From NCBI RefSeq assembly GCF_000482325.1, contig NZ_KI535297.1, positions 352,158 to 416,157 of the forward strand: a stretch of 64,000 nt of DNA. The letters are read 5' to 3'. The notes below the pieces were generated by a model that worked only from the letters and a program-made list of their open reading frames with translations, did not search any database and was not told the DNA's origin. The position numbers and the translations under genes were made by a program. Position 1 is the first letter of the stretch; each line of letters opens with the position of its first letter. The stretch comes from Bacillus sp. UNC438CL73TsuS30. GTDB lineage: Bacteria > Bacillota > Bacilli > Bacillales > Cytobacillaceae. Of the stretch, positions 41,074 through 50,432 are shown in pieces.

Positions 41074-42000
41074 TTGAGTAAATGGAACCAATTTGCTAAA
41101 TATTCTATTTTAGCATTCTTGGGTATGGTACTTTTGGCTGGGTGTGATAAAAGTAAATTTATTGTTCTAAACCCAAAAGGTCCGGTTGCCCAACAAGAAC
41201 TAGATTTAATTATCATTTCGGTTATTTTATGTGCAGTTGTTATTATTCCTGTTTTAGGTATTTTTGTTTATATTGCGGTTAAGTATCGAGACCGTCCGGA
41301 CAACAAAGCACCATATCAACCAGAATGGGCAGACAGTAAAATTTTAGAGATCGTATGGTGGGGAATTCCGGTTGTCATCGTTGCGATTCTTGGTGTTTTT
41401 ACTGCGAAAACAACAATTAATTTAACAAAACCCCCAGTGAAGGATGTAAAACCATTGGTTGTACAAGTAACTTCACTGGATTGGAAGTGGATGTTTACTT
41501 ATCCAGATAAAAAAATTGCCACCGTAAATTACGCTGAGATTCCTGCTGGTGTTCCGGTACAATTTGTTTTAACTTCTGATGCACCGATGAACTCGTTCTG
41601 GATTCCTCAATTAGGCGGTCAAGAATATACGATGCCGGGAATGTCAATGGGCTTATGGCTACAGGCGAATAAAGTCGGAGAATACTTTGGTTCCGGTGCA
41701 AACTTTACCGGTAAGGGATTTGCACATATGCAATTTAGAGTGAAATCAGTAAGTCAAGCTAATTTTGATAAATGGGCAGAAAGTATTAAGAAAAGCTCTC
41801 CTGTCTTAACAAAAGCTGGTTATGAAAAATTGTCCAAGCCAAGTACTGAAAAAGAGTTAAGCTTTTCAGCATATCCTAATGGATTATTCCAAGACATTGT
41901 GAACAAAAATGGTGGTATTTACTATAATCATAAGAATCACATGAACATGAGTGATAGTGCTGAAATGAAGTCAATGCCTGGAATGGATATGGGAAAATAA
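41074..42000 (+). CDS. qoxA: cytochrome aa3 quinol oxidase subunit II
   Basis: 308 aa lipoprotein: lipobox LLAGC, two membrane helices (about 45-65, 90-110), then a cupredoxin domain. The CuA-binding cysteines are absent, showing a quinol rather than cytochrome c oxidase. I choose the TTG at 41074, since the ATG at 41056 overlaps its AAAGGGG ribosome site. The C-terminus is Met-rich (MPGMDMGK). First gene of qoxABCD. Confidence 0.95.
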   Translation: MSKWNQFAKYSILAFLGMVLLAGCDKSKFIVLNPKGPVAQQELDLIIISVILCAVVIIPVLGIFVYIAVKYRDRPDNKAPYQPEWADSKILEIVWWGIPVVIVAILGVFTAKTTINLTKPPVKDVKPLVVQVTSLDWKWMFTYPDKKIATVNYAEIPAGVPVQFVLTSDAPMNSFWIPQLGGQEYTMPGMSMGLWLQANKVGEYFGSGANFTGKGFAHMQFRVKSVSQANFDKWAESIKKSSPVLTKAGYEKLSKPSTEKELSFSAYPNGLFQDIVNKNGGIYYNHKNHMNMSDSAEMKSMPGMDMGK

Positions 42001-42021
42001 ACAAACAGGAGGAAATTATCA

Positions 42022-44007
42022 ATGGATAACTCGCATTTTTTTGTCACCGGCGATCCTATGATTTATGGTGCCGATGTTTCGATTGTTCTAGCCATGATTG
42101 GGATTGTATTTTCTCTCACATACTTCAAAAAATGGGGATGGATATGGAGAGAATGGATTACAACCGTTGACCATAAAAAAATTGGTATTATGTATCTCCT
42201 TTCCGCTTTACTTATGCTTTTCCGCGGTGGGGTCGATGCGATTTTAATGCGTATTCAACTTGCTTTTCCTGATATGCATTTCTTAGAATCTGAACACTAT
42301 AATGAAATTTTTACAACACATGGAACAATTATGATTTTATTTATGGCGATGCCATTTATGTTCGGATTATTTAACATGGTTGTTCCATTGCAAATTGGTG
42401 CGCGCGATGTTGCGTATCCAATGTTGAATGCTGTAAGCTTCTGGTTATTCTTTATCGGAGCGATGCTCTTTAATATCTCCTTTGTAATCGGTGGTTCAGC
42501 GAGTGCCGGATGGCTATCCTACCCGCCTTTATCTGAAAACGATTTTAGCCCGGGTCCTGGTCAAAACTTTTGGATTTGGGGAATTCAAATTTCAGGTATA
42601 GGTAGTTTGGCAACAGGTATTAACTTTGTTGTAACGATCTTAAAAATGCGGACACCATCTATGCGCTTAAAAGATATGCCATTATTTTCATGGTCTGTTT
42701 TAGCGTCATCAATTGCCATTTTAGGTGTATTCCCTATTTTAACTGTTACTTTAATCATGTTGACGGTTGACCGCTTACTTGGCGGACACTTCTTTACAAT
42801 GACTGCCGGCGGTAACCCTATGTTATGGGTAAACTTGATCTGGATGTGGGGTCACCCAGAAGTTTATATTGTTGTATTACCTGCCTTCGGTGTGTTCTCT
42901 GAGATTGTTGCTACATTCTCGAAAAAACGTATTTTTGGTTATGGTTCAATGGTATTTTCTATGATTGCCATTTCTATAGTTTCTTATTACACTTGGGTGC
43001 ACCATTTCTTTACAATGGGTGCCGGTGCGGACGTAAATATTGTTTTTGCAATATGTACGATGATTATCGCAATCCCGACAGGTGTTAAGATCTTTAACTG
43101 GCTGTTTACGATGTACCGCGGCCGCGTACGCTTATCACAGCCTATGCTTTGGTTCTATGCATTCGTACCATGTTTCCTTGTTGGTGGTGCAACAGGTGTT
43201 ATGCTTGCAGCGGCGCCAGCAGACTATCAATACCATAACAGTTACTTCCTGATCGCCCACTTCCACCAAGTATTAATCGGTGGTGTAGTATTCGGTTACC
43301 TTGCAGGTCTATATTATTGGTGGCCAAAACTATTCGGCTTCAAGTTAAACGAACGTTTAGGAAAATGGGGATTCTGGTTGTGGCAAATTGGTTTCTATGT
43401 ATGCTTTATGCCACAGTACGCACTTGGATTCATGGGTATGACTCGCCGTATTTATACGTATAACCAATCAGCAGGTTGGGACATGGGTTGGGCACCGCTT
43501 AACTTAATTTCAACGGTCGGTGCATTCTTTATGGGTATCGGTTTCGTCTTCCAAGTTTGGCAAATTCTTTACAGCATTAAACACGGTGAACGCGATGTAA
43601 CTGGTGATGCTTGGGATGGCCGTACATTAGAATGGTCAATTCCATCCCCTCCTCCAGTTTATAACTTTGCGATTTTACCAAAAGCAAATGGCAAAGATGC
43701 TTGGTGGTATCAAAAAGAAGAAATGAAAAAAGAAGGATATAAACCTGAACCGGTAAAATATGAACCGATTCATATGCCAAAAAATACAGGTATTCCTTTC
43801 ATTATGTCATGCTTCTTCTTTATTGCCGGTTTTGGATTTACGTTTGATTGGATTTGGATGGGTGTCATCGGATTAATTGGTGTTGCCATAACATTATTTA
43901 CTCGTTCATTCCAATATGACACGGATTATTATATTCCTGTAGAAGAAATCGAACGAACTGAGAAAGCATTAAGAAAAAACATTTCAGTTCAGCGAACTGC
44001 AAACTAG
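42022..44007 (+). CDS. qoxB: cytochrome aa3 quinol oxidase subunit I
   Basis: 661 aa, about 15 membrane segments; carries low-spin heme a and the heme a3-CuB centre. TTHGTIMILFMAMPFMFGL holds a heme ligand His; WGHPEVYIVVLPAFG the CuB His and cross-linked Tyr; FLIAHFHQVLIGG the heme His pair. Main aerobic terminal oxidase, pumping protons. AGGAGG RBS, 21 nt after qoxA. Confidence 0.97.
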   Translation: MDNSHFFVTGDPMIYGADVSIVLAMIGIVFSLTYFKKWGWIWREWITTVDHKKIGIMYLLSALLMLFRGGVDAILMRIQLAFPDMHFLESEHYNEIFTTHGTIMILFMAMPFMFGLFNMVVPLQIGARDVAYPMLNAVSFWLFFIGAMLFNISFVIGGSASAGWLSYPPLSENDFSPGPGQNFWIWGIQISGIGSLATGINFVVTILKMRTPSMRLKDMPLFSWSVLASSIAILGVFPILTVTLIMLTVDRLLGGHFFTMTAGGNPMLWVNLIWMWGHPEVYIVVLPAFGVFSEIVATFSKKRIFGYGSMVFSMIAISIVSYYTWVHHFFTMGAGADVNIVFAICTMIIAIPTGVKIFNWLFTMYRGRVRLSQPMLWFYAFVPCFLVGGATGVMLAAAPADYQYHNSYFLIAHFHQVLIGGVVFGYLAGLYYWWPKLFGFKLNERLGKWGFWLWQIGFYVCFMPQYALGFMGMTRRIYTYNQSAGWDMGWAPLNLISTVGAFFMGIGFVFQVWQILYSIKHGERDVTGDAWDGRTLEWSIPSPPPVYNFAILPKANGKDAWWYQKEEMKKEGYKPEPVKYEPIHMPKNTGIPFIMSCFFFIAGFGFTFDWIWMGVIGLIGVAITLFTRSFQYDTDYYIPVEEIERTEKALRKNISVQRTAN

Positions 44008-44019
44008 GAGGTTAAAAAC

Positions 44020-44625
44020 ATGCAACATAGCGCTTCAGCTCATGTTTCTGACCATGATCATGGTCATGTTGACCAAGAAGGATTAAAGGTTTTAGGATTC
44101 TGGATATTCCTTGTAACTGACTGTCTATTATTTGCAACCTTCTTTGCAGCGTATGCGGTCCTGCACACTCATACAAACGGTGGGTTCACAGCAAAAGAAT
44201 TTGATGTACCAGGTTTTATCATTGAGACTTTCATTCTTTTAATTAGTTCATTTACAAGTGGTTTGGCAGTACTCGCCATGCATAAAGGCAATAAAAAAGG
44301 CCTTATAAATTGGTTAATTGTAACAATTGCTCTCGGTGCTGTATTCGTAGGTCTTGAAATCAACGAATTTGTAAATATGGTTCATGAAGGTGCGACTCTT
44401 CAAAGCAGCGCCTTCCTTACTTCCTTCTTTTGTTTAGTTGGTACACACGGGGTTCACGTTTCTTTCGGTATCCTTTGGATCCTTGGAATTATTGTTCAAA
44501 TTAAGAAAAAAGGAATTACTGAAGTTACAAAACGAAAAGTTTCCATTGTCAGTCTTTATTGGCACTTCTTAGATGCTGTCTGGATCTTTATCTTTACTGT
44601 CGTTTATTTAATGGGGGTGATGTAA
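44020..44625 (+). CDS. qoxC: cytochrome aa3 quinol oxidase subunit III
   Basis: 201 aa, five membrane segments. FWIFLVTDCLLFATFFAAY with the conserved acidic residue and GTHGVHVSFGILWI / LYWHFLDAVWIFIF are subunit III features. The His-rich N-terminus (HVSDHDHGHV) may simply be variable. 12 nt after qoxB; 1 nt before qoxD. Confidence 0.96.
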   Translation: MQHSASAHVSDHDHGHVDQEGLKVLGFWIFLVTDCLLFATFFAAYAVLHTHTNGGFTAKEFDVPGFIIETFILLISSFTSGLAVLAMHKGNKKGLINWLIVTIALGAVFVGLEINEFVNMVHEGATLQSSAFLTSFFCLVGTHGVHVSFGILWILGIIVQIKKKGITEVTKRKVSIVSLYWHFLDAVWIFIFTVVYLMGVM

Positions 44626-44626
44626 C

Positions 44627-44944
44627 ATGTCAGCACATGGACACGAACACGAACACACTGGTTCCATCAAAGCATATGTGACAGGTTTCATTCTTTCGAT
44701 AATATTGACGATCATCCCTCTTGTTCTTGTTTTAAATCATATGATTGCAAAATCGGCGCTTATGTTCAGCATATTGCTGGCGGCTGTTTTACAGTTTGTC
44801 CTTCAATTATTCTTCTTCATGCATATTCGTGATGGTGAAGGACCGAGGTACAATGTGATGGCATTAATCCTTGGGATTATTTTTGTAGCAACAATTGTTG
44901 CGGGATCGGTTTGGATTATGTCATTCAACTCTCAAGTTCATTAA
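44627..44944 (+). CDS. qoxD: cytochrome aa3 quinol oxidase subunit IV
   Basis: 105 aa with three membrane helices; His-rich N-terminus and LQLFFFMHIRDGEGPRYN, typical of QoxD. Completes the oxidase operon. Confidence 0.95.
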   Translation: MSAHGHEHEHTGSIKAYVTGFILSIILTIIPLVLVLNHMIAKSALMFSILLAAVLQFVLQLFFFMHIRDGEGPRYNVMALILGIIFVATIVAGSVWIMSFNSQVH

Positions 44945-44951
44945 TGTTACT

Positions 44952-44985
44952 AAGTGCCCAGCGATTTTAGAGACCGCTGGGCACT
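44952..44985 (+). terminator. hairpin between qoxD and ctaA
   Basis: AGTGCCCAGCG and CGCTGGGCACT perfect arms, weak T-tail; may stop or reduce readthrough into ctaA. Confidence 0.6.
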
Positions 44986-45037
44986 ATATCTTAATAGACA
45001 GAAAAGAAATGGTTTCTTACATAGGAGGTGCTCTAAG

Positions 45038-45907
45038 ATGAAATATTTTTGGCTTTCTATCATTGCAGCGGCAACACTTTTTCTAGTAAATATTATTGGA
45101 TTTATCGACACGATGACAAATTCCGCAATGGGATGCGGGAGCGGATACCCTTTGTGTAATGGTAAGTTATATCCCGATTTTTCTGATTATCACTCCGTCA
45201 TTGAATACACCCATCGTATCGTTGTGGGGCTTGCGAGCCTGTTATTATTTGTTGTTTCAGCTATGGCTTGGATTCGCTATAAATCGCGAAAAGTGAAAAC
45301 GCTGGTACTCTTTGCGATTTTAGGTATCCTTGGGGAATCAACGCTTGGTGCTTTAACAGTGATGATCTCACTTTCCCCTCTTTTGCTGGCAGCGCATTTG
45401 GGAATTGCACTTATATCATTTTCAGCATTAATCAATATTGCCTATGTGATTTATTTGGAGGAAAAGAAAATTCCTTCCTTGAAAAAAATGCCCGCTTCAT
45501 TTTCCGTTTTTTCTTGGTTTACTTTTATCTTTCTTTATGCGGCTATTTATTTCGGGGGTTATGTTGCCAAAACAGGTTCAGGTGAAGCCTTCCGTGGTTT
45601 TCCGATTCCGACCGAACGCTACGGGGATGTTGGAAATGCTTTTTGGGTTGATATCATTCATCGTTCATTTGCCCTTGGTCTAATCATTCTCTTTTTCGGG
45701 ATCATTCACCTTTCAAAAAAATATCGTCAAGATCGTCCAGATATTTATCGCTTTAGTCAAATTAATTTTTTATTCATTCTTTTGCAAGGTTTAAGTGGTG
45801 CACTTTTAATTTATACCCATTTAAGTTTGGGAGCGGTCCTTCTACATGTTTCCATTCTATCACTATTAGTTGGAATCCAAAGTATCATCTGCTTTCAAAA
45901 TGGATAG
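45038..45907 (+). CDS. ctaA: heme A synthase (COX15/CtaA family)
   Basis: 289 aa, eight membrane helices. Oxidises the C8 methyl of heme O to give heme A for the aa3 oxidase. Heme-ligand histidines in EYTHRIV, AHLGIA, IHRSFA and LLHVS; paired extracellular Cys in MGCGSGYPLCNG and the conserved Glu before THR. ATG 45038 has ATAGGAGGTG upstream. Its place after qoxABCD fits heme A supply; ctaB is not in the window. Confidence 0.92.
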   Translation: MKYFWLSIIAAATLFLVNIIGFIDTMTNSAMGCGSGYPLCNGKLYPDFSDYHSVIEYTHRIVVGLASLLLFVVSAMAWIRYKSRKVKTLVLFAILGILGESTLGALTVMISLSPLLLAAHLGIALISFSALINIAYVIYLEEKKIPSLKKMPASFSVFSWFTFIFLYAAIYFGGYVAKTGSGEAFRGFPIPTERYGDVGNAFWVDIIHRSFALGLIILFFGIIHLSKKYRQDRPDIYRFSQINFLFILLQGLSGALLIYTHLSLGAVLLHVSILSLLVGIQSIICFQNG

Positions 45908-45908
45908 G

Positions 45909-45943
45909 CAAAAATCCTAAATGATTCGTTTAGGATTTTTTTA
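45909..45943 (+). terminator. ctaA terminator
   Basis: AAAATCCTAAA and TTTAGGATTTT arms with a T-run. Confidence 0.85.
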
Positions 45944-46011
45944 TTGCTCTATTTCTTATCTATTTTAAAAATCAAGTAATTTGCACTACTAAAATTATTT
46001 TTAAAAAAAGT

Positions 46012-46039
46012 TTGACAAATTTGTGACAATTGATAGAAT
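46012..46039 (+). promoter_or_regulatory. sigma-A promoter of the 86-aa gene
   Basis: -35 TTGACA, 16-nt spacer, -10 TAGAAT. Confidence 0.6.
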
Positions 46040-46061
46040 ATTCAGTAAGGGAGTGATGATC

Positions 46062-46322
46062 ATGGAGTATAAATACTTAAAAATTTTTAAAGCATCCATG
46101 TTTGGAATCGGTACTGGTGTACTCATTTTTATTTCTAGTTTTTTTGTAAGCGCTGCCAATGGAGGATACTTTTATACTGCAACAGGTGTTGGTGTCGTCA
46201 TTGCTTCTATTATTACCTTATTATTTGGTATGTGTCTAAGCTTAATGGATGAAGTAACAGAAGCGGAGATTCGTAATAAAGAAACTAAACTATATTTTGT
46301 TCCAAAAAGAACATTTCATTAA
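46062..46322 (+). CDS. hypothetical two-helix membrane protein, 86 aa
   Basis: Not recognised. Two membrane helices (about 11-32 and 38-61) with a short loop, then a charged tail. ATG 46062 (GGGAGTG upstream) preferred; an ATG 6 nt earlier is possible. Monocistronic. Confidence 0.65.
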   Translation: MEYKYLKIFKASMFGIGTGVLIFISSFFVSAANGGYFYTATGVGVVIASIITLLFGMCLSLMDEVTEAEIRNKETKLYFVPKRTFH

Positions 46323-46330
46323 AAAATAAA

Positions 46331-46375
46331 AATATCAGGCGTAATTTTTGAATAAAATTGCGCCTGATATTGTTT
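46331..46375 (+). terminator. terminator of the 86-aa gene
   Basis: Long ATATCAGGCG / CGCCTGATAT arms extended by AATTTT/AAAATT. Confidence 0.8.
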
Positions 46376-46437
46376 AAAAAAGAAGAGGTTCACATTTTCT
46401 ACATTTAAGAAGAATCACTAGTTTCGACTGAAATTTA

Positions 46438-48657
46438 TCATCCCTGTAATTTTTCAACCTCACCCATTTTCTTCTTTACCGGCCAAAACGCCCATTTTCC
46501 TAAAATCGATGTAATGGCAGGAACCAAAAATGGTCTGATTATAAATGTATCCAGAAGTACACCAATGGCTGTAATCGTTCCAAAATGGACAAGTATTTGA
46601 ATCGGAAGTGTCGTTAAGATGGCAAATGTGCCTGCTAAAATTAAACCAGCTGAGGTAATGATTCCCCCCGTTTCAGCGACCCCTTCCCGAACTGCATTTA
46701 CTAGGGACATTTCATTGCTTTTTCTCCAAATGCTTGAAATCATAAAAATATTATAGTCCTCTCCAAGTGCAACAATAAATACAAAAGCATATAAAGGGAT
46801 GAATCCTTGGATTTCATTCACGTTGAACCCATAGTGCAAGATAATCCATCCTAAACCTAATGCACTATAATAGGATAAGAGCACCGTTCCGATTAGATAA
46901 ATTGTGGCGATAATAGAACGAAGATAGAATAATAGTAAAACGGCAATCATCACAAGGACAATCGGAATAATCAAGGAGGAATCGGCTTTCGTTGTCTCTT
47001 TCGTATCGTATTGTTCGGCCGTTTGCCCGCTTATATAAATCTTGCTCTTCGCACCACCACTTTTTAAAATTTCCTTTAGTTCCTTTTTAAGTTTTGGGAT
47101 GGATTCCATTGCCTTGTTGGAATAGGGATTATCTATTAATTCCACATCATATTTGACCAAGCTTGGATCCCTTTTACTTCTCTCTGGATCTGATACCTTC
47201 GCAATGTACGGTAATCCTTCCAATTTTTCTTTTACGCTGTTTTCATCTTCAATTCCTTTTACGATGACTTGGGTAGGTGCCAAATCACCTGCACTAAAGT
47301 GTTCAGAAAGGATTTCAAAGCCCTCGCGAGACGGCATATTTTTTGGAAACGATGAAAGAGTGTCATACGTATAGTCAATTTTTAAAGAATAAATGGCCAA
47401 GATCCCCAAAATCGTAAACGTTGTAATAAACACTTTCCAAGGGTTTTGACTAACCATTCTACCGATGATATTTCCTAACCGTTTTTCTTTTTTGCGATCC
47501 CGATATACCTTCCCTCTCTTCTCTGCCAATTTTTTATCCATTTCTTCTGTACGTGGGATAAATGGATAAAAGGAGGCTCTTCCTAAAATACTTAGAAACG
47601 CAGGAATAAGTGTTAAACTCGCACACATCATGATAAGAATCGCCAAACTGAACGGAATCGCAAAACGGTGGATGGATCCGTAGTTTGCCCCTAATAAAAC
47701 AAGAAGAGAGATCACAACAGTCAGTCCACTCATGATAATCGCACCAGATGATCTAGTAAATGCATGTTTGATAGAACGGAATTTGCTTTCCTCTGTTTTT
47801 AAACTGTTTCGAAATTGGGCAATTAAGAATAAGCAATAATCGGTACCAGCCCCAAATAGTAATACCGTCATAATCGAGATAGCTTGAGAATCAAAGTCGA
47901 TCACTCCTTCCTTCCCTAACAAACCAAGAATCGGGCTGATCACCATATAGGCCATCCCAACACTAATTAATGGGATGAGAGCCAAAATCGGGGAACGATA
48001 AATAATCAGAAGAAAAACCAGGACAAGTAAAACGGTACCAAAAAGTAAAGAGAGATCCCCTTGGCTGAATAGTTTAGTGGCATCTACTGATATTCCAGCA
48101 GGACCTGTAACTCTTACAAGTAAAGAGTTTTCATCACTGATTTTTTTCGTAAAAGGATTAGATGAGAAAATAGGTTCTGAAATTTGTTTCAGTTTATCCA
48201 ATCGATTTTGTATCTCTGCAGTCTCAAGGTCTTGATCAAATATTACCGGTAACACGAAGGTCGTTCCATCCTTGGATACTTGTTGTTTTATTACAGGCAG
48301 CGCCATTTGATAAAACGGTGGCACCTCCGTCCCTTCAATCGGGTTATCAACAACAAGCTTTTTGGTTAGTGTTTGTATGGATGCTAGATCTTCATCCGAT
48401 AACTGATTCTTTTTATACCAGGTCAACAGTGCAGGAGTTCCAGTCTTATTTCCAAAATTCTTTTCAATGATTTCCTTTGCTTTTTGAGAGTCAACTTTCT
48501 CTAAAAAGAGATCCGCTCGTTCATTCTTTTGTGAATTTGCCTGGGGTAAAGTGATATTCAATAGAATTATGGCGAATACCCAAATAAGGATGGTAATCCA
48601 TCGCCCTTTTTTCCCGCTAACTAGCTCACCCCAACGCATTAACCAATTTTTCTTCAT
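46438..48657 (-). CDS. MMPL/RND-family membrane transporter
   Basis: 739 aa, two homologous halves each with one helix, a large outside domain and five further helices. The second helix blocks hold GAGTDYCLFLIAQFRN and VALGEDYNIFMISS, the proton-relay Asp-Tyr motifs of MMPL proteins. Likely exports lipids or hydrophobic toxins (YdfJ/YdgH-like). Controlled by the adjacent TetR gene, as judged by shared operators. Confidence 0.92.
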   Translation of the reverse strand: MKKNWLMRWGELVSGKKGRWITILIWVFAIILLNITLPQANSQKNERADLFLEKVDSQKAKEIIEKNFGNKTGTPALLTWYKKNQLSDEDLASIQTLTKKLVVDNPIEGTEVPPFYQMALPVIKQQVSKDGTTFVLPVIFDQDLETAEIQNRLDKLKQISEPIFSSNPFTKKISDENSLLVRVTGPAGISVDATKLFSQGDLSLLFGTVLLVLVFLLIIYRSPILALIPLISVGMAYMVISPILGLLGKEGVIDFDSQAISIMTVLLFGAGTDYCLFLIAQFRNSLKTEESKFRSIKHAFTRSSGAIIMSGLTVVISLLVLLGANYGSIHRFAIPFSLAILIMMCASLTLIPAFLSILGRASFYPFIPRTEEMDKKLAEKRGKVYRDRKKEKRLGNIIGRMVSQNPWKVFITTFTILGILAIYSLKIDYTYDTLSSFPKNMPSREGFEILSEHFSAGDLAPTQVIVKGIEDENSVKEKLEGLPYIAKVSDPERSKRDPSLVKYDVELIDNPYSNKAMESIPKLKKELKEILKSGGAKSKIYISGQTAEQYDTKETTKADSSLIIPIVLVMIAVLLLFYLRSIIATIYLIGTVLLSYYSALGLGWIILHYGFNVNEIQGFIPLYAFVFIVALGEDYNIFMISSIWRKSNEMSLVNAVREGVAETGGIITSAGLILAGTFAILTTLPIQILVHFGTITAIGVLLDTFIIRPFLVPAITSILGKWAFWPVKKKMGEVEKLQG

Positions 48658-48679
48658 AATTCTCGTCTCCCTTCATCAC

Positions 48680-48695
48680 CTTATCAGTTGATAAG
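48680..48695 (-). promoter_or_regulatory. putative TetR operator upstream of the MMPL gene
   Basis: CTTATCA-GT-TGATAAG perfect palindrome. Its complement differs by a single base from the element upstream of the tetR gene. Confidence 0.65.
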
Positions 48696-48726
48696 TAGAT
48701 AGCAAAAAAAGAGAAGGCCTGCTAGC

Positions 48727-49359
48727 CTAACTCCCTATTCCATCTAAAATGATACTTACAATTAATTTGGCTTTTCGCTCAGACTCTTTCATTCTCTCTT
48801 CATCATCCAAGTTTTTAAGGTTGGAAAATTGTAATAAGGATTTAAGGATATCTAAAATGAAATAGGACATTTCTGTTGGATTGCTTTCAAGTTTTGAAAG
48901 GTCCTTCGTTTGTTTTTCATTTTCCGCTTCCACAATGATCTCAACAATCGGATTGAAATAACTTTCTAACCACCACTTACGAATAAGTAGTTGTGTCTCA
49001 TCATTCATTTCGTGTTTGATGTCATGAAACATTTGTGATAAATCCTCTTGGTGATTCATGAGCATGTAAAAGGCAATCTGATGCACTCGTTCTCGAAAAG
49101 ACGTATAGTGCTTTTTAATATTCTCCATTTTGAATTTGGTGCGGTTCATTATTGCTCTAACCACTTCGATATAAATTTCTTGCTTATTTCGAAAATGATG
49201 ATATAAAGCTGGCTGGGTAATTCCGCATGATTGGGCAATTTGTCTAGTGGAGACGGAACGATAGCCATAGGTCATAAATAATTTTTGGGATAAGTTGATT
49301 ATATTCTGCTTCGTTTCTAGTGCAGAAATCTCAGATTGCTTATTTGGTGTAATAGCCAT
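48727..49359 (-). CDS. TetR-family repressor
   Basis: 210 aa. N-terminal helix-turn-helix: LFMTYGYRSVSTRQIAQSCG then ITQPALYHHFRNKQEIY (about 27-62). The C-terminal helical ligand domain is not like a known specific subgroup. Upstream of and codirectional with the MMPL gene; 15 of 16 matching operator bases before both genes suggest autoregulation and pump repression. Confidence 0.92.
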   Translation of the reverse strand: MAITPNKQSEISALETKQNIINLSQKLFMTYGYRSVSTRQIAQSCGITQPALYHHFRNKQEIYIEVVRAIMNRTKFKMENIKKHYTSFRERVHQIAFYMLMNHQEDLSQMFHDIKHEMNDETQLLIRKWWLESYFNPIVEIIVEAENEKQTKDLSKLESNPTEMSYFILDILKSLLQFSNLKNLDDEERMKESERKAKLIVSIILDGIGS

Positions 49360-49380
49360 TGAATGTTTCAGCCCTTCTTA

Positions 49381-49396
49381 CTTATCAACTGATCAG
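49381..49396 (-). promoter_or_regulatory. putative TetR operator upstream of tetR
   Basis: CTTATCAACTGATCAG (plus strand), with the perfect inner palindrome AACTGATCAGTT at 49386-49397. Confidence 0.65.
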
Positions 49397-49464
49397 TTAT
49401 ATCATATTATAAATTGAATTCAATAAATAGTACAGTAAAGTTCCAGATGAAAAAGAAAAATACG

Positions 49465-49500
49465 AAAAACTCAGGTTTAATAAGGAACCTGAGTTTTTTC
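49465..49500 (-). terminator. terminator of the EcsC-like gene
   Basis: AAACTCAGGTT and AACCTGAGTTT arms. Confidence 0.85.
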
Positions 49501-50286
49501 TAATCTTTCTAAAATTTTTCTTTTCCGATAAAGCATCATCCCTGCCTCGGAAAGATCGCTAATCATAGACCGGTTAGTGAAGGCGCCGAAAATCATTCCG
49601 GCTACCGGTACCATTTGAAATAATTTTTTCCATCCAAAATTGTCCCGGTATGTATAGACAACCTCTCTCCAGCCTTGTAATTGGGACATCATCTCATCTG
49701 ATTTTTTATCTCTTTGATAAAAGTTTGCCAGTTCATTTAGGATCGCACGTTTCCCTACAACATCGGCTGATGAAAATTGCAGACATTTAATCATAAAAAT
49801 TCGTTCATTTTTTTCGTTTGGGTCATAGCCGTGGAGAATCGCAATTTCTTGTAAAGTTTTTAAGGAAATCGCCAATATAGCCGGTATATCAATGGCCAGG
49901 GTGAATATTCCCCCAATTCCTGTGCTTGCTCCTTGGAGTGCGGCCAGATTCTTTCTTCGCCCGCTTAGTTCATGGCTAATTTTATCCATTGTTTTTAATG
50001 GCAAATCTTGAATATCTGTAACCTTTTCAATGGGCTGATTTGTTTCGTTTTGAACCATGGTGAATAACCTTTTTTCATTAATTAAATATCTTCCACCAGT
50101 TTGGATGTAAGCCCCAATTTCCTCAAGCAATAAACCGATCTTATTGTGAATAAATTGAGGTGTAATCTTATCTAACAGCTTAAATGGCAGACGTCCAATC
50201 CGTTCCCAAAACCACAAACCGTTCTGGTCTTTCTCCCATTTTTCAATTAGTGATAGTTCTTTTAGTAATTCCTCTTTTGACTCCAT
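49477..50286 (-). CDS. EcsC-family protein
   Basis: 269 aa. NLAALQGASTGIGGIFTLAI (about 109-128) with hydrophobic flanks and FQMVPVAGMIFGAFTN near 225 are EcsC-family features. EcsC is linked to the EcsAB ABC system in B. subtilis, but no ecsAB genes are here, and the biochemical role is unknown. ATG 50286 has GGTGG 8 nt upstream; the GTG at 50298 lies in that RBS. A TGAAA/TTTCA inverted repeat sits upstream at 50367-50380. Confidence 0.83.
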   Translation of the reverse strand: MESKEELLKELSLIEKWEKDQNGLWFWERIGRLPFKLLDKITPQFIHNKIGLLLEEIGAYIQTGGRYLINEKRLFTMVQNETNQPIEKVTDIQDLPLKTMDKISHELSGRRKNLAALQGASTGIGGIFTLAIDIPAILAISLKTLQEIAILHGYDPNEKNERIFMIKCLQFSSADVVGKRAILNELANFYQRDKKSDEMMSQLQGWREVVYTYRDNFGWKKLFQMVPVAGMIFGAFTNRSMISDLSEAGMMLYRKRKILERLEKTQVPY

Positions 50287-50399
50287 TTCTTTAACCACCT
50301 ATTTTTAATTAAAAATCATCTTGCTCTATTTTTCCCATGAGAAATTTCTATTACATACGGAAAAAATTGAAAATGGTTTCAAATGGGGTTTTTGGTAAG

Positions 50400-50428
50400 C
50401 AAAAAAGGCCTCTTTCTGAGACCTTTGC
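50400..50428 (-). terminator. terminator of map
   Basis: AAAGGCCTC and TGAGACCTTT arms (one mismatch). Confidence 0.65.
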
Positions 50429-50432
50429 TGAT

